Source of the DNA: an uncultured bacterium
Lineage (GTDB): Bacteria; Verrucomicrobiota; Lentisphaeria; Oligosphaerales; Oligosphaeraceae
DNA length: 5,606 nucleotides
Direction: 5' to 3'
Assembly (NCBI GenBank): GCA_902783355.1
Contig: CACZQQ010000133.1
Span: 1-5,606 of the forward strand
Shown: one piece after another, positions 1 to 5,606 of the stretch
Position numbering within the stretch: position 1 is the stretch's first letter
How the letters are laid out: each line of letters opens with the position of its first letter
Made by a program: the position numbers and the translations under genes
Notes under the pieces: model-generated
What the model was told of the DNA's origin: nothing
Seen by the model: only the letters and a program-made list of their open reading frames with translations
Databases searched by the model: none

Positions 1-1481
1 AACTCGCACAAGGCACCTTCGAGGACGCGCATCGTGTTGACGTCCAGGTCGTTGGTCGGCTCGTCTAGGAGGAGGAGGTTGCCGCCGCGGCGCAGGAGCT
101 TGGCCAGATGGACGCGGTTGCGCTCGCCGCCGGAGAGCTGCCCCACCAGCTTCTGCTGCGCGGGACCGCGGAAGTTGAACTTGGAGACGTAGGCGCGGCC
201 GTTGAGGAGCTTGCCGCCGACGTTCAGGTTCTCCTGGTTGTCCGTGATTTCCTCATAGACGGTATGGCTGTCCACCAGTTCGTCGCGGTTCTGGTCGATG
301 TAGGACATCTGGACGGTGGTGCCCAGTTCGATTTCGCCGCTGTCGGGCTTCTCAAGGCCCATGAGCATCTTGAAGAGGGTGGTCTTGCCGGTGCCGTTGG
401 GGCCGATGATGCCGACGACCGCGCCCGGCGGCACGTTGAAGGAGACGTCGTCGAGCAGCTGCGGCCCGTCGCCGAAGCGTTTGCACAGATGGCTGACGTT
501 GAGCACCTTGTCGCCGAGGCGCGGGCCGGGCGGGATCTGGATGGTCAGCTCGTCGCGCTCCAGCTCGAAGGTCTGGGAGGCCAGTTCGTTGTATCGGGTG
601 ATGCGGGCCTGGTTCTGCTTCTGGCGGGCGGCGGGCGTGGCGGAGATCCACTCGAGCTCGCGCTTGAGGATCTTCTGGCGCGTGGTCTCCTTCTTCTCGA
701 TCTGGCGCAGCAGCTCCTGCTTCTGCTTCAGCCACGAACTGTAGTTGCCCTCGAAGGGGATTCCGCGCGTGTTCTCGATCTCCAGAATCCACTTGGTGAT
801 GTGGTCGAGGAAGTAGCGGTCGTGGGTGACGATGATGACCGTGCCCGGATACTCGCGCAGCGCCTTCTCCAGCCACGCGATGGTCTCGGCGTCCAGATGG
901 TTGGTCGGTTCGTCAAGGAGCAGCAGGTCGGGCTTTTCCAGCAGCGCCTTGCAGAGGGCGACGCGGCGGCGCTCGCCGCCGGAGAGGGTGCACACGTCGG
1001 CGTTGTCGGGCGGCAGGAGCATGGCGGAGCTGGCCACGTCCAGCAGATGCTCCAGGTTCCACCCGTCCAGCCGGTCGATTTCGTTCTGGAGGAAGTCGAA
1101 TTCGTCGTTGAGCTTGTCGCTCTCCTTCTGCGACAGGCCGGGGTCTCCCATCTTGGCCATGACTTCGTCGTAGCGGTCGATGAGGCGCTGGACGGGGGCC
1201 ATGGCCTCCTCCAGGTTGCCGCGCACGTCCTTCTCCGGATTGAGCTGCGGCTCCTGTGGCACGAGCAGGCTGCGCATCCCCTTCGTGATGACCGCGCTGC
1301 CCAGAATCTCCTTGTCCTCGCCCGCCATGATGCGCAGCAGCGTGGACTTGCCGGCGCCGTTTTCGCCGACGATGCCGATCTTGGCGCCCAGATAGAAGGA
1401 GAGGTAGAAGTCCTGCAGGATGGGCTTGTCCCCGTAGAACTTGGACATCCCCTGCATTTGGAAGACGAATTGTGGAGGCAT
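1..1481 (-). CDS. ettA: Energy-dependent translational throttle protein EttA (ABC-F ATPase), C-terminus cut off by window edge
   Basis: This is a cytoplasmic ABC-F protein with two ATP-binding domains and no membrane segments. EttA binds the ribosomal E site and couples ATP/ADP state to the first elongation steps. The visible part is 493 codons from ATG at 1481; E. coli EttA is about 555 residues, so roughly 60 are missing. Domain 1 has Walker A GENGAGKS (39-46), signature LSGGE (about 166-170), Walker B LLLLDEPTNHLD (187-197) and the THDRYFLD switch (219-226). An acidic helical stretch (about 95-140) matches the EttA arm. The interdomain linker (about 240-315) contains EGNYSSW and a basic RQKQNQARITRYNEL segment, matching the P-site tRNA interaction region. 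Domain 2 has Walker A GPNGTGKT (360-367), a variant of the usual GPNGAGKS, then LSGGE (449-453) and LLLLDEPTNDLD (469-480). The N-terminus MPPQFVFQM resembles E. coli MAQFVYTM. AGGA lies 5 nt upstream of the ATG, supporting this start. No catalytic residue is missing in the visible part. It lies 48 nt after the exported-protein gene and may be read from it or from its own promoter. Confidence 0.96.
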   Translation of the reverse strand, partial: MPPQFVFQMQGMSKFYGDKPILQDFYLSFYLGAKIGIVGENGAGKSTLLRIMAGEDKEILGSAVITKGMRSLLVPQEPQLNPEKDVRGNLEEAMAPVQRLIDRYDEVMAKMGDPGLSQKESDKLNDEFDFLQNEIDRLDGWNLEHLLDVASSAMLLPPDNADVCTLSGGERRRVALCKALLEKPDLLLLDEPTNHLDAETIAWLEKALREYPGTVIIVTHDRYFLDHITKWILEIENTRGIPFEGNYSSWLKQKQELLRQIEKKETTRQKILKRELEWISATPAARQKQNQARITRYNELASQTFELERDELTIQIPPGPRLGDKVLNVSHLCKRFGDGPQLLDDVSFNVPPGAVVGIIGPNGTGKTTLFKMLMGLEKPDSGEIELGTTVQMSYIDQNRDELVDSHTVYEEITDNQENLNVGGKLLNGRAYVSKFNFRGPAQQKLVGQLSGGERNRVHLAKLLRRGGNLLLLDEPTNDLDVNTMRVLEGALCE

Positions 1482-1486
1482 GGCGG

Positions 1487-1490
1487 TCCT
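1487..1490 (-). promoter_or_regulatory. Ribosome-binding site of ettA
   Basis: AGGA on the minus strand lies 5 nt before ATG at 1481. The match is modest but well spaced, and the resulting N-terminus lines up with known EttA proteins. Confidence 0.6.
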
Positions 1491-1501
1491 GTGTGGCGTT
1501 T

Positions 1502-1511
1502 GTTATGTAAC
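1502..1511. other. Short palindrome in the ettA upstream spacer
   Basis: The 48-nt gap between the exported-protein stop and ettA holds GTTATGTAAC, a palindrome of GTTA/TAAC arms around two bases. On the minus strand it contains TACATA, which could serve as a weak -10 element for an ettA promoter. No convincing -35 element is seen at the right distance. It may equally be chance in this short AT-richer spacer. Confidence 0.25.
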
Positions 1512-1529
1512 TATTTGCGGTACAGTATG

Positions 1530-3278
1530 TTACGGAGTTTTCAGCGGGGCGAGCTGGCGGTTGGCGGCCTTTGCGCTGTCCAGGAAGATCTGGTAGAAGA
1601 AGTGGCAGACCTCCTCCTCGTAGAATTCGATTTCGTCGAGATTGGGGTCCTTGAGGACAAGCGGGAGGAAGTGCTTCATCTCTTCAGGCTCCATGTCGTT
1701 GGCGAGGACGTGGAGGGTGAGGCGCGTCGGCGTGCCGGCGAGCCGTTCGCGGAAGAGGCTGGCCTCCTTCTGGAAGCTCTCCGGCCAGGCCGTCTGATGG
1801 AGGGCGTGGCCGAGCATGATGACATTGTCCACATAGCCCTTCTGGGCCCATGTGCGGATGTCGAAGTAGTCGTCGACGGAGGTGTGGCGCCACCACGGGA
1901 AGTTGTTGCCGTAGGCGAAGTCGACCCAGCCCTCGCGGCAGCCGTCGCGCATGGTGGCCAGATGGATGGGGGCCATGCACTCCACCTTCTTGCCGCGCGG
2001 GTGGGCGATGGCGGCGACTTCGCCAAGGGTCTGGGTGAAGAACTCGCCGCGCACCTTGAGGAACTTGCTCTTGTCGTAGGGCTGGCGGCGCGGGTCAATG
2101 CCGTAGCGCTCCTGGTAGCGCTGGACGGCGGGGTCGGAGAAGCCGTAGTAGAGGTCGCCGTAGCCCAGCTGGTCGATGGCGCCGGGGGAGGGGATCGAGT
2201 GCGTGCGGATGGAGAAGGCCACGCCGGAGAGGTAGGGGTAGTTGTCGAAGAGTTCGGTGACGATGTTCTTGACGCGCTCGCGCGCCGCCGCCTTCGCGAA
2301 GTCGGGGACGCCCAGGGCGTGGCGGTCGAAGCTGCCGAAATGCGCGACCATCGTGCGGCCGTCGTTCCTGCCCCATCGGCAGGGGCGTCCGGGGCCGCGG
2401 AGCTGGTGGGCGGTGTCCACGTCGCCCCACACGAGCGTGTCGCAGGCCATCATCATCTCCACGGGCCTGCCGTTGACGTAGTAGGCGCGGAGGCAGCCCT
2501 CCTGGAGGGGATCCGTGCTGATGGCCACGTCGCCGCCGAACTTGACGTTGTTCTCCGCGATGTCGAGGCCCGAGACGACGACGTATTCGCCCTTGCCGTC
2601 GGGCAGGGTGGCCACCTGGAAGGGCTTGGTGTAGCGCTGGAAGGGCTGCCCGTCCGCCGCGGTGTGGATTTCCAGCCGGTCGGCGTTGGCCGTCTTGCTT
2701 GTGGAGCGCAGGATGATGAGGCCGATATGGTCTTCAAGCGGCTGCGGCGGGAGGTAGGCCTTGCGGTGCTCGGTGTAGAAGTCGTCGGGGAGGCTGTCGT
2801 CGCCGCAGGGCAGGCGGCCGAACTTCTCGTATTCGGCCATGCCGGGGAAGTATTCGAAGTAGCCCGTGTTGTCGAAGATGGTGTGCCAATAGTAGAGTTC
2901 GACGCCGTATTTGGCGCAGACGCGGCAGTATTCCGCCAGCGGGTCGTAGGTGTGGATGGTCTTGACAAGCTTGGCGGAGTTGGCGCGGTGGTCGCCGTTG
3001 TAGAGCGGGCGGAAGCGGCTTGGGTAGTAGGAGGTGCCGCCCATGCCCCTGAAGTAGATCTTGCGGATGCCGCCCTCCGCCGCCTCCTTGACGCGGCGCT
3101 CCAGCTCCTCCAGGGGGTAGTGGTCCGCCTGGTTGTGCCAGCAGTTGTCCAGGAAGTCGATGGCGTGGCTGTAGACCAGCGGCCTCGGCGCGGCGGCCGT
3201 CTCCTGTGCTGCGGCGGCCAGGACGGCGAAGAGGGCGGACAGGGACGCGATCAGCGCAAACAACTTGCTTCGGACCAT
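1530..3278 (-). CDS. Exported glycoside hydrolase-like (beta/alpha)8-barrel protein of uncertain family
   Basis: This is a 582-residue protein with an apparent Sec signal peptide: basic MVRSK, a hydrophobic run LFALIASLSALFAVLAAAA (6-24), then an Ala-rich region with a likely cleavage site between about 22 and 30. There is no lipobox cysteine, so it is probably periplasmic or secreted. The mature part alternates strand-like and helix-like segments as a TIM barrel would: LVYSHAIDF (34-42), IRKIYFRGMGG (71-81), YGVELYYWHTIFD (124-136), LSGVAFSIRTH (350-360), KKVECMAP (430-437), WVDFAYGNNF (451-460), DNVIMLGHA (484-492), LTLHVLAND (520-528). A segment at about 180-280 looks like an inserted beta-rich domain. 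The stretch SDPAVQRYQERYGIDPR followed by a long helix recalls GHL10-type 'family 10 glycosylhydrolase-like' proteins, but I cannot fix a family or catalytic acids. Candidate acidic residues include D136, E342, E433 and D453. The start is ATG at 3278 with AAGGAG 6 nt upstream; a longer reading from TTG at 3326 is less likely because it puts 16 extra residues before the signal peptide. Its position after two sugar-type oxidoreductases suggests a glycan-related role, which is inference. Confidence 0.85.
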   Translation of the reverse strand: MVRSKLFALIASLSALFAVLAAAAQETAAAPRPLVYSHAIDFLDNCWHNQADHYPLEELERRVKEAAEGGIRKIYFRGMGGTSYYPSRFRPLYNGDHRANSAKLVKTIHTYDPLAEYCRVCAKYGVELYYWHTIFDNTGYFEYFPGMAEYEKFGRLPCGDDSLPDDFYTEHRKAYLPPQPLEDHIGLIILRSTSKTANADRLEIHTAADGQPFQRYTKPFQVATLPDGKGEYVVVSGLDIAENNVKFGGDVAISTDPLQEGCLRAYYVNGRPVEMMMACDTLVWGDVDTAHQLRGPGRPCRWGRNDGRTMVAHFGSFDRHALGVPDFAKAAARERVKNIVTELFDNYPYLSGVAFSIRTHSIPSPGAIDQLGYGDLYYGFSDPAVQRYQERYGIDPRRQPYDKSKFLKVRGEFFTQTLGEVAAIAHPRGKKVECMAPIHLATMRDGCREGWVDFAYGNNFPWWRHTSVDDYFDIRTWAQKGYVDNVIMLGHALHQTAWPESFQKEASLFRERLAGTPTRLTLHVLANDMEPEEMKHFLPLVLKDPNLDEIEFYEEEVCHFFYQIFLDSAKAANRQLAPLKTP

Positions 3279-3284
3279 TTGCGG

Positions 3285-3290
3285 CTCCTT
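3285..3290 (-). promoter_or_regulatory. Ribosome-binding site of the exported protein gene
   Basis: On the minus strand this reads AAGGAG, 6 nt before ATG at 3278. It is the strongest Shine-Dalgarno match in the window. It decides the start at MVRSK, which puts the signal peptide exactly at the N-terminus, over the upstream in-frame TTG at 3326. Confidence 0.85.
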
Positions 3291-3321
3291 GTTGGGGGGC
3301 GTGGATTGCAAGAGGGGCTTT

Positions 3322-3404
3322 TGCAAGGCCTCTGGTTGGCGGACGCCCTGAGTGCACGGCCAGGCCGTGCACGACAGTCGCGGCGGAAAGGCAGAAGCCT
3401 TGCA
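3322..3404 (-). repeat. Nested inverted repeat in the leader of the exported protein gene
   Basis: Two inverted repeats share nearly the same centre. The inner one (3352-3372) is a perfect palindrome: 10-base arms GTGCACGGCC / GGCCGTGCAC around a single central base at 3362. The outer one pairs TGCAAGGCCTCTG (3322-3334) with CAGAAGCCTTGCA (3392-3404), matching at 12 of 13 positions. The only mismatch becomes a G-U wobble in minus-strand RNA, so a 13-bp stem could form. The centres differ by one base (3362 and 3363). The element lies 44 nt upstream of the exported protein's ATG and 31 nt after the upstream stop codon. No U-run follows either stem, so it is not a standard intrinsic terminator. 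It could be an mRNA leader structure that slows processing or uncouples expression of the two gene groups, a protein-binding operator (inner palindrome), or a dispersed genomic repeat. Its existence is seen directly; its role is unknown. Confidence 0.6.
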
Positions 3405-3435
3405 GCGGCCCCCTGTACAGTACCTATTATTAAGG

Positions 3436-4473
3436 CTACTTTTCGAAGGCGACGGGGACGGTGGGCTGGCCCGTGCGGGCGGAGCGCATGATAGCGTCGC
3501 CGAGGGCGACGGTGCGGCTGCCTTCGTAGACGTCGGTCGGGATCGGCGTGCCGTCCTTCAGATGGCGGAGGAAGTCGTTGATCTCGCCGGCGACGTTGTG
3601 GCTGGCCTTGGAGACGGGAATGGTGCCCAGGCCGAGCATGCCGGAGGAGCGGCGCAGCGGGAACTCGCTGATGTCGATGTGGTCGCGCGTGTTGTCGCAG
3701 ACGATGCTGCCCTTGGTGCCGTGGATGACGGTGCGCATGCTGTAGGGCATGTTGACGCCGCAGGAGGCGAAGATCTTGCCGATGGCGCCGTTCTTGAAGC
3801 GCATGATGGCGTAGCAGCTGTCGTCGGTCTGGCACCAGTCGGGCATGAGCATGTGGTTGGAGACGGCGTAGACGGAGGTGGGCTCGCCCATGATCCAGCG
3901 GAGGAGGTCCATGGCGTGGCAGCCGCCGCCGACGATGTTCTCGCGGGCGACCTTGGCGTCGCGCCGCCACTCCTGGAAGCCGGCGGCGCCGAGGCGGTAG
4001 TTGTGGGCGTATTCGGATTCGATGCAGGCGATTTCGCCGATGCGGCCCTCCTCGATGAGCTGCTTGGCCAGCATGAAGCCGGGGGTGAAGCGGCAGATCT
4101 GGCCCGTCATGAAGCGGCGGCCGCTCTTCTTGACGGCCTCCACCATCTTCTGGCAGTCCTCCACGGTCGGCGCCAGCGGCTTTTCGCAGATGACGTCGCA
4201 GCCGTGGTCGAGGGCCTTCACGACGCCCTCGCAGTGGCACTGGTCGGGGGAGGCGACCACCACGATCTGGGGCTTGGCGGCGAAGAGCTCGTCGTAGGAG
4301 CGGAAGATGGCGGGATGGAAGGCGGCCACCTCGTCGCGGCGCGCCTTGGGCTGCTCGTCGAAGTACGGGTCGTAGATGCCGGCCAGCTCGCATTCGGGGT
4401 TCGCGGCGATTTCACGCGCCCACACGCGGCCGATGCCCATGCCGACGACGCCAAAACGGAATTTCTCTGTCAT
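3436..4473 (-). CDS. Gfo/Idh/MocA family NAD(P)-dependent oxidoreductase (canonical EKP type)
   Basis: This is a complete 345-residue cytoplasmic enzyme, the usual length for the Gfo/Idh/MocA superfamily. Members oxidise or reduce a hydroxyl of sugars, sugar acids, inositols or related compounds with NAD(P). The N-terminal Rossmann domain begins with FGVVGMGIGRVWA (7-19), a glycine-rich dinucleotide-binding loop. Acidic D35 ends the second strand (GIYDPY), which would favour NAD over NADP. VVVASPDQCHCEGVVKAL (71-88) and the family motif EKPL (97-100) follow; Lys98 is the usual catalytic or cofactor-contacting lysine. The C-terminal alpha/beta domain starts with FMTGQICRFTPGF and IGEIACIESEY, and contains GGGCHAMDLLRW (182-193), where His186 and Asp189 fit the family's active-site H-x-x-D pattern. 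The end, GSRTVALGDAIMRSARTGQPTVPV, is the standard superfamily finish. ATG at 4473 is chosen over an upstream TTG at 4521 because the Rossmann strand follows directly and AGGAG lies 10 nt upstream. It follows the partial oxidoreductase by 44 nt, probably in one operon. Substrate cannot be predicted. Confidence 0.93.
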   Translation of the reverse strand: MTEKFRFGVVGMGIGRVWAREIAANPECELAGIYDPYFDEQPKARRDEVAAFHPAIFRSYDELFAAKPQIVVVASPDQCHCEGVVKALDHGCDVICEKPLAPTVEDCQKMVEAVKKSGRRFMTGQICRFTPGFMLAKQLIEEGRIGEIACIESEYAHNYRLGAAGFQEWRRDAKVARENIVGGGCHAMDLLRWIMGEPTSVYAVSNHMLMPDWCQTDDSCYAIMRFKNGAIGKIFASCGVNMPYSMRTVIHGTKGSIVCDNTRDHIDISEFPLRRSSGMLGLGTIPVSKASHNVAGEINDFLRHLKDGTPIPTDVYEGSRTVALGDAIMRSARTGQPTVPVAFEK

Positions 4474-4483
4474 TGCGGTTGTT

Positions 4484-4488
4484 CTCCT
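4484..4488 (-). promoter_or_regulatory. Ribosome-binding site of the complete oxidoreductase gene
   Basis: AGGAG on the minus strand lies 10 nt before ATG at 4473, slightly longer than ideal spacing. It sits in a 44-nt A-rich gap after the TGA of the upstream oxidoreductase. It supports the ATG at 4473 rather than the TTG at 4521, which overlaps the upstream stop codon. The rest of the gap shows no promoter or terminator that I can support. Confidence 0.7.
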
Positions 4489-4517
4489 ATGTTGTTTGTT
4501 TTGAACGAGTTGAAAAA

Positions 4518-5606
4518 TCAAGGCAATTCAGTCGTCCAGTCGTCGTCCCACGGATAGCGGAGGCGCAGCTTCTGGCCGCCGAGTTCGGCGGAGCGTGCGG
4601 CGTAGATGCCCGGGAGGGTCATGCGGAGGCCGTCGCGCAACGTGATGGGGAAGTCTTCGTCGCCGCGCTGGAAGGCGGCGAACATGTGGGCGAAGAGGGC
4701 GTAGTCGGCGCCGCCGTGGAGCTGGACGGCCTTCTCGTGGCGGAATTCCATGTTCATCTGGTCGATGGGAATCTCCGCCATGGTTTCGGACATGCCGTAG
4801 AGCTTGAGGGACTGGAAGCGGGTGACGGGGGGCGTCTTGCCGCGCGAATCGATGCGCTCGAAGTAGCCGTAGGCGCCGAAGACGCGGTAGGTGTGGTGGC
4901 CGAGGCGCGCCGCGATCTTGCCGCCGCCGCGCAGCAGGCGCACGACCGCGTTGCCGTCGGTGCGGAAGAGGGCCGCCTGCATGTCGTCCTTGTCGTAGTC
5001 GGGGTCGTTGCGCCATTCGGCGGTGGAGTGCATGCCGGTGCCGAAGCAGACGACCTCGCGGAGGTCGTCCTTGAGGATGCGCAGCAGGGGGCCGAGGGAG
5101 TGGGTGCAGTAGCGGATGGGCGCGAGCTTCTTGCGCCATGGGCTGTGTTCGGTGAGGAGCTTGTGCTCCCATTCGTCCGTCGGATGGATGTATTCCGCCT
5201 CCATGTAGTAGGGTTCGCCCAGAAGCCCCTTCTCGTAGAAGTCGCAGAGGGCGTTGACGAAGCCCCATTCGTTGGGGTTGGCCCCCGTCATGAAGCGCCC
5301 CTTCGAGGCCTGCTTCGCCTGCCACAGCGCGCCCGCCTCCTCCAGATTCGCCACCGACGGGATGTCGGAGAAGACGTTGATGTCGCGCCTGAGGGCCTTG
5401 ATGCAGCTTTCGGCGTGGACGTCCGCGCCCGTCTCCACCAGCAGGATGTCGATGGGGACCTCGTCGAGCATCTGGTCGAGGGAGGTGTAGAACTTGGTCT
5501 TCGGGAAGATTTCGCACTGCGCCTTCTCGTTCTGGCTGCGTGGCGTGTTCCACATTTCGGGCTTCAGGTCGCAGGCGGCGACCAGTTCCACGTCCTTGAA
5601 GTTCTC
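4518..5606 (-). CDS. Gfo/Idh/MocA family oxidoreductase, GH109-related branch, N-terminus cut off by window edge
   Basis: The frame is open to the window edge, and 362 codons are visible. The true start and the glycine-rich dinucleotide loop lie beyond 5606. The visible part opens inside the Rossmann fold with the strand VELVAACD (6-13), whose terminal Asp suggests NAD. A GTG at 5591 falls in the middle of this strand region and is not a credible start. VPIDILLVETGADVHAESCIKAL and INVFSDIPSV (77-85) follow. The latter stands where most relatives have EKP, so the usual lysine is absent. Later, RFMTGANPNEWG (104-115), EAEYIHPTDEW (136-146) and RYCTHSLGPLLRIL (165-178) resemble the EVPA / YPTHxLGP pattern of GH109 and its uncharacterised relatives. 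His169 is the likely active-site residue. The C-terminal part GGADYALFAHMFAAF...DGLRMTLPGIYAARSAELGG also fits that branch. GH109 enzymes cleave glycosides by transient NAD-dependent oxidation at C3; whether this protein cleaves glycosides or is a simple dehydrogenase cannot be told. It stops with TGA at 4518-4520, 44 nt before the next oxidoreductase. Confidence 0.9.
   Translation of the reverse strand, partial: ENFKDVELVAACDLKPEMWNTPRSQNEKAQCEIFPKTKFYTSLDQMLDEVPIDILLVETGADVHAESCIKALRRDINVFSDIPSVANLEEAGALWQAKQASKGRFMTGANPNEWGFVNALCDFYEKGLLGEPYYMEAEYIHPTDEWEHKLLTEHSPWRKKLAPIRYCTHSLGPLLRILKDDLREVVCFGTGMHSTAEWRNDPDYDKDDMQAALFRTDGNAVVRLLRGGGKIAARLGHHTYRVFGAYGYFERIDSRGKTPPVTRFQSLKLYGMSETMAEIPIDQMNMEFRHEKAVQLHGGADYALFAHMFAAFQRGDEDFPITLRDGLRMTLPGIYAARSAELGGQKLRLRYPWDDDWTTELP

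Noticed and set aside
3279..3326. A 16-residue N-terminal extension of the exported protein starting from TTG at 3326.
   Set aside because: The ATG at 3278 has an ideal AAGGAG at 6 nt and puts the signal peptide at the very N-terminus. The extension would bury the signal peptide and uses a rare start codon.
3352..3372. The perfect palindrome as an intrinsic terminator of the oxidoreductase operon.
   Set aside because: The stem is strong, but no run of U follows it on either strand, and the surrounding sequence is GC-rich. It is kept as a structural element of unknown role.
108..3491. A 1127-codon open frame on the plus strand spanning ettA, the exported-protein gene and the spacer between them.
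   Set aside because: It lies codon-for-codon opposite the two minus-strand genes, which happen to share a frame. Its stops would need TTA, CTA or TCA codons in those genes, and this GC-rich genome avoids them; a rare CTA leucine codon in ettA near 64-66 gives the antisense stop just upstream. The translation is a low-complexity Val/Ala/Leu/Gly/Glu/Asp mix with no domain, while the minus strand encodes clear families.
3352..4557. A 401-codon open frame on the plus strand opposite the complete oxidoreductase.
   Set aside because: It is the codon-aligned antisense of the Gfo/Idh gene and has the same biased Ala/Val/Gly/Asp composition. The minus-strand protein has all expected family motifs.
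4518..5591. Treating the upstream oxidoreductase as complete, starting at GTG 5591.
   Set aside because: The GTG codon falls in the middle of a Rossmann strand and the glycine-rich cofactor loop would be missing. The frame stays open through 5606, so the gene begins outside the window.

Overview
This GC-rich window carries four protein-coding genes, all on the minus strand, so transcription runs from high to low coordinates. Two are cut by the window edges. In transcription order they are: a Gfo/Idh/MocA-type oxidoreductase missing its N-terminus (4518-5606), a complete second Gfo/Idh/MocA oxidoreductase (3436-4473), a complete exported protein of 582 residues that looks like a (beta/alpha)8-barrel glycoside hydrolase-like protein (1530-3278), and the ABC-F translation factor EttA missing its C-terminus (1-1481). 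No tRNA, rRNA, CRISPR array, insertion sequence or phage gene was seen.

Organism: tandem Gfo/Idh oxidoreductases beside a secreted, poorly characterised barrel protein are typical of carbohydrate-degrading members of the PVC group (Lentisphaerota/Victivallales, Kiritimatiellota, Planctomycetota), often from gut or other anaerobic metagenomes. The placement is inferred from gene content and protein style. No marker gene proves it.

How the genes may work together: the two oxidoreductases are 44 nt apart and probably co-transcribed. One has the canonical Glu-Lys-Pro motif. The other has a Ser-Asp-Ile-Pro-Ser replacement and a Thr-His-Ser-Leu-Gly-Pro motif like the GH109-related branch of the superfamily. 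A 157-nt spacer with a striking nested inverted repeat separates them from the exported protein. A reasonable hypothesis is a small locus for breaking down an unusual glycoside or sugar derivative: the exported protein acts outside the cytoplasm, and the NAD(P)-dependent oxidoreductases oxidise or rearrange the product inside. EttA follows after 48 nt. It is a housekeeping translation factor and probably unrelated in function.

Intergenic regions: 1482-1529 has a ribosome-binding site and a short palindrome. 3279-3435 has the nested inverted repeat and the ribosome-binding site of the exported protein. 4474-4517 has only a ribosome-binding site that I can support. The very long plus-strand open frames are antisense shadows, caused by the genes almost never using TTA, CTA or TCA codons.
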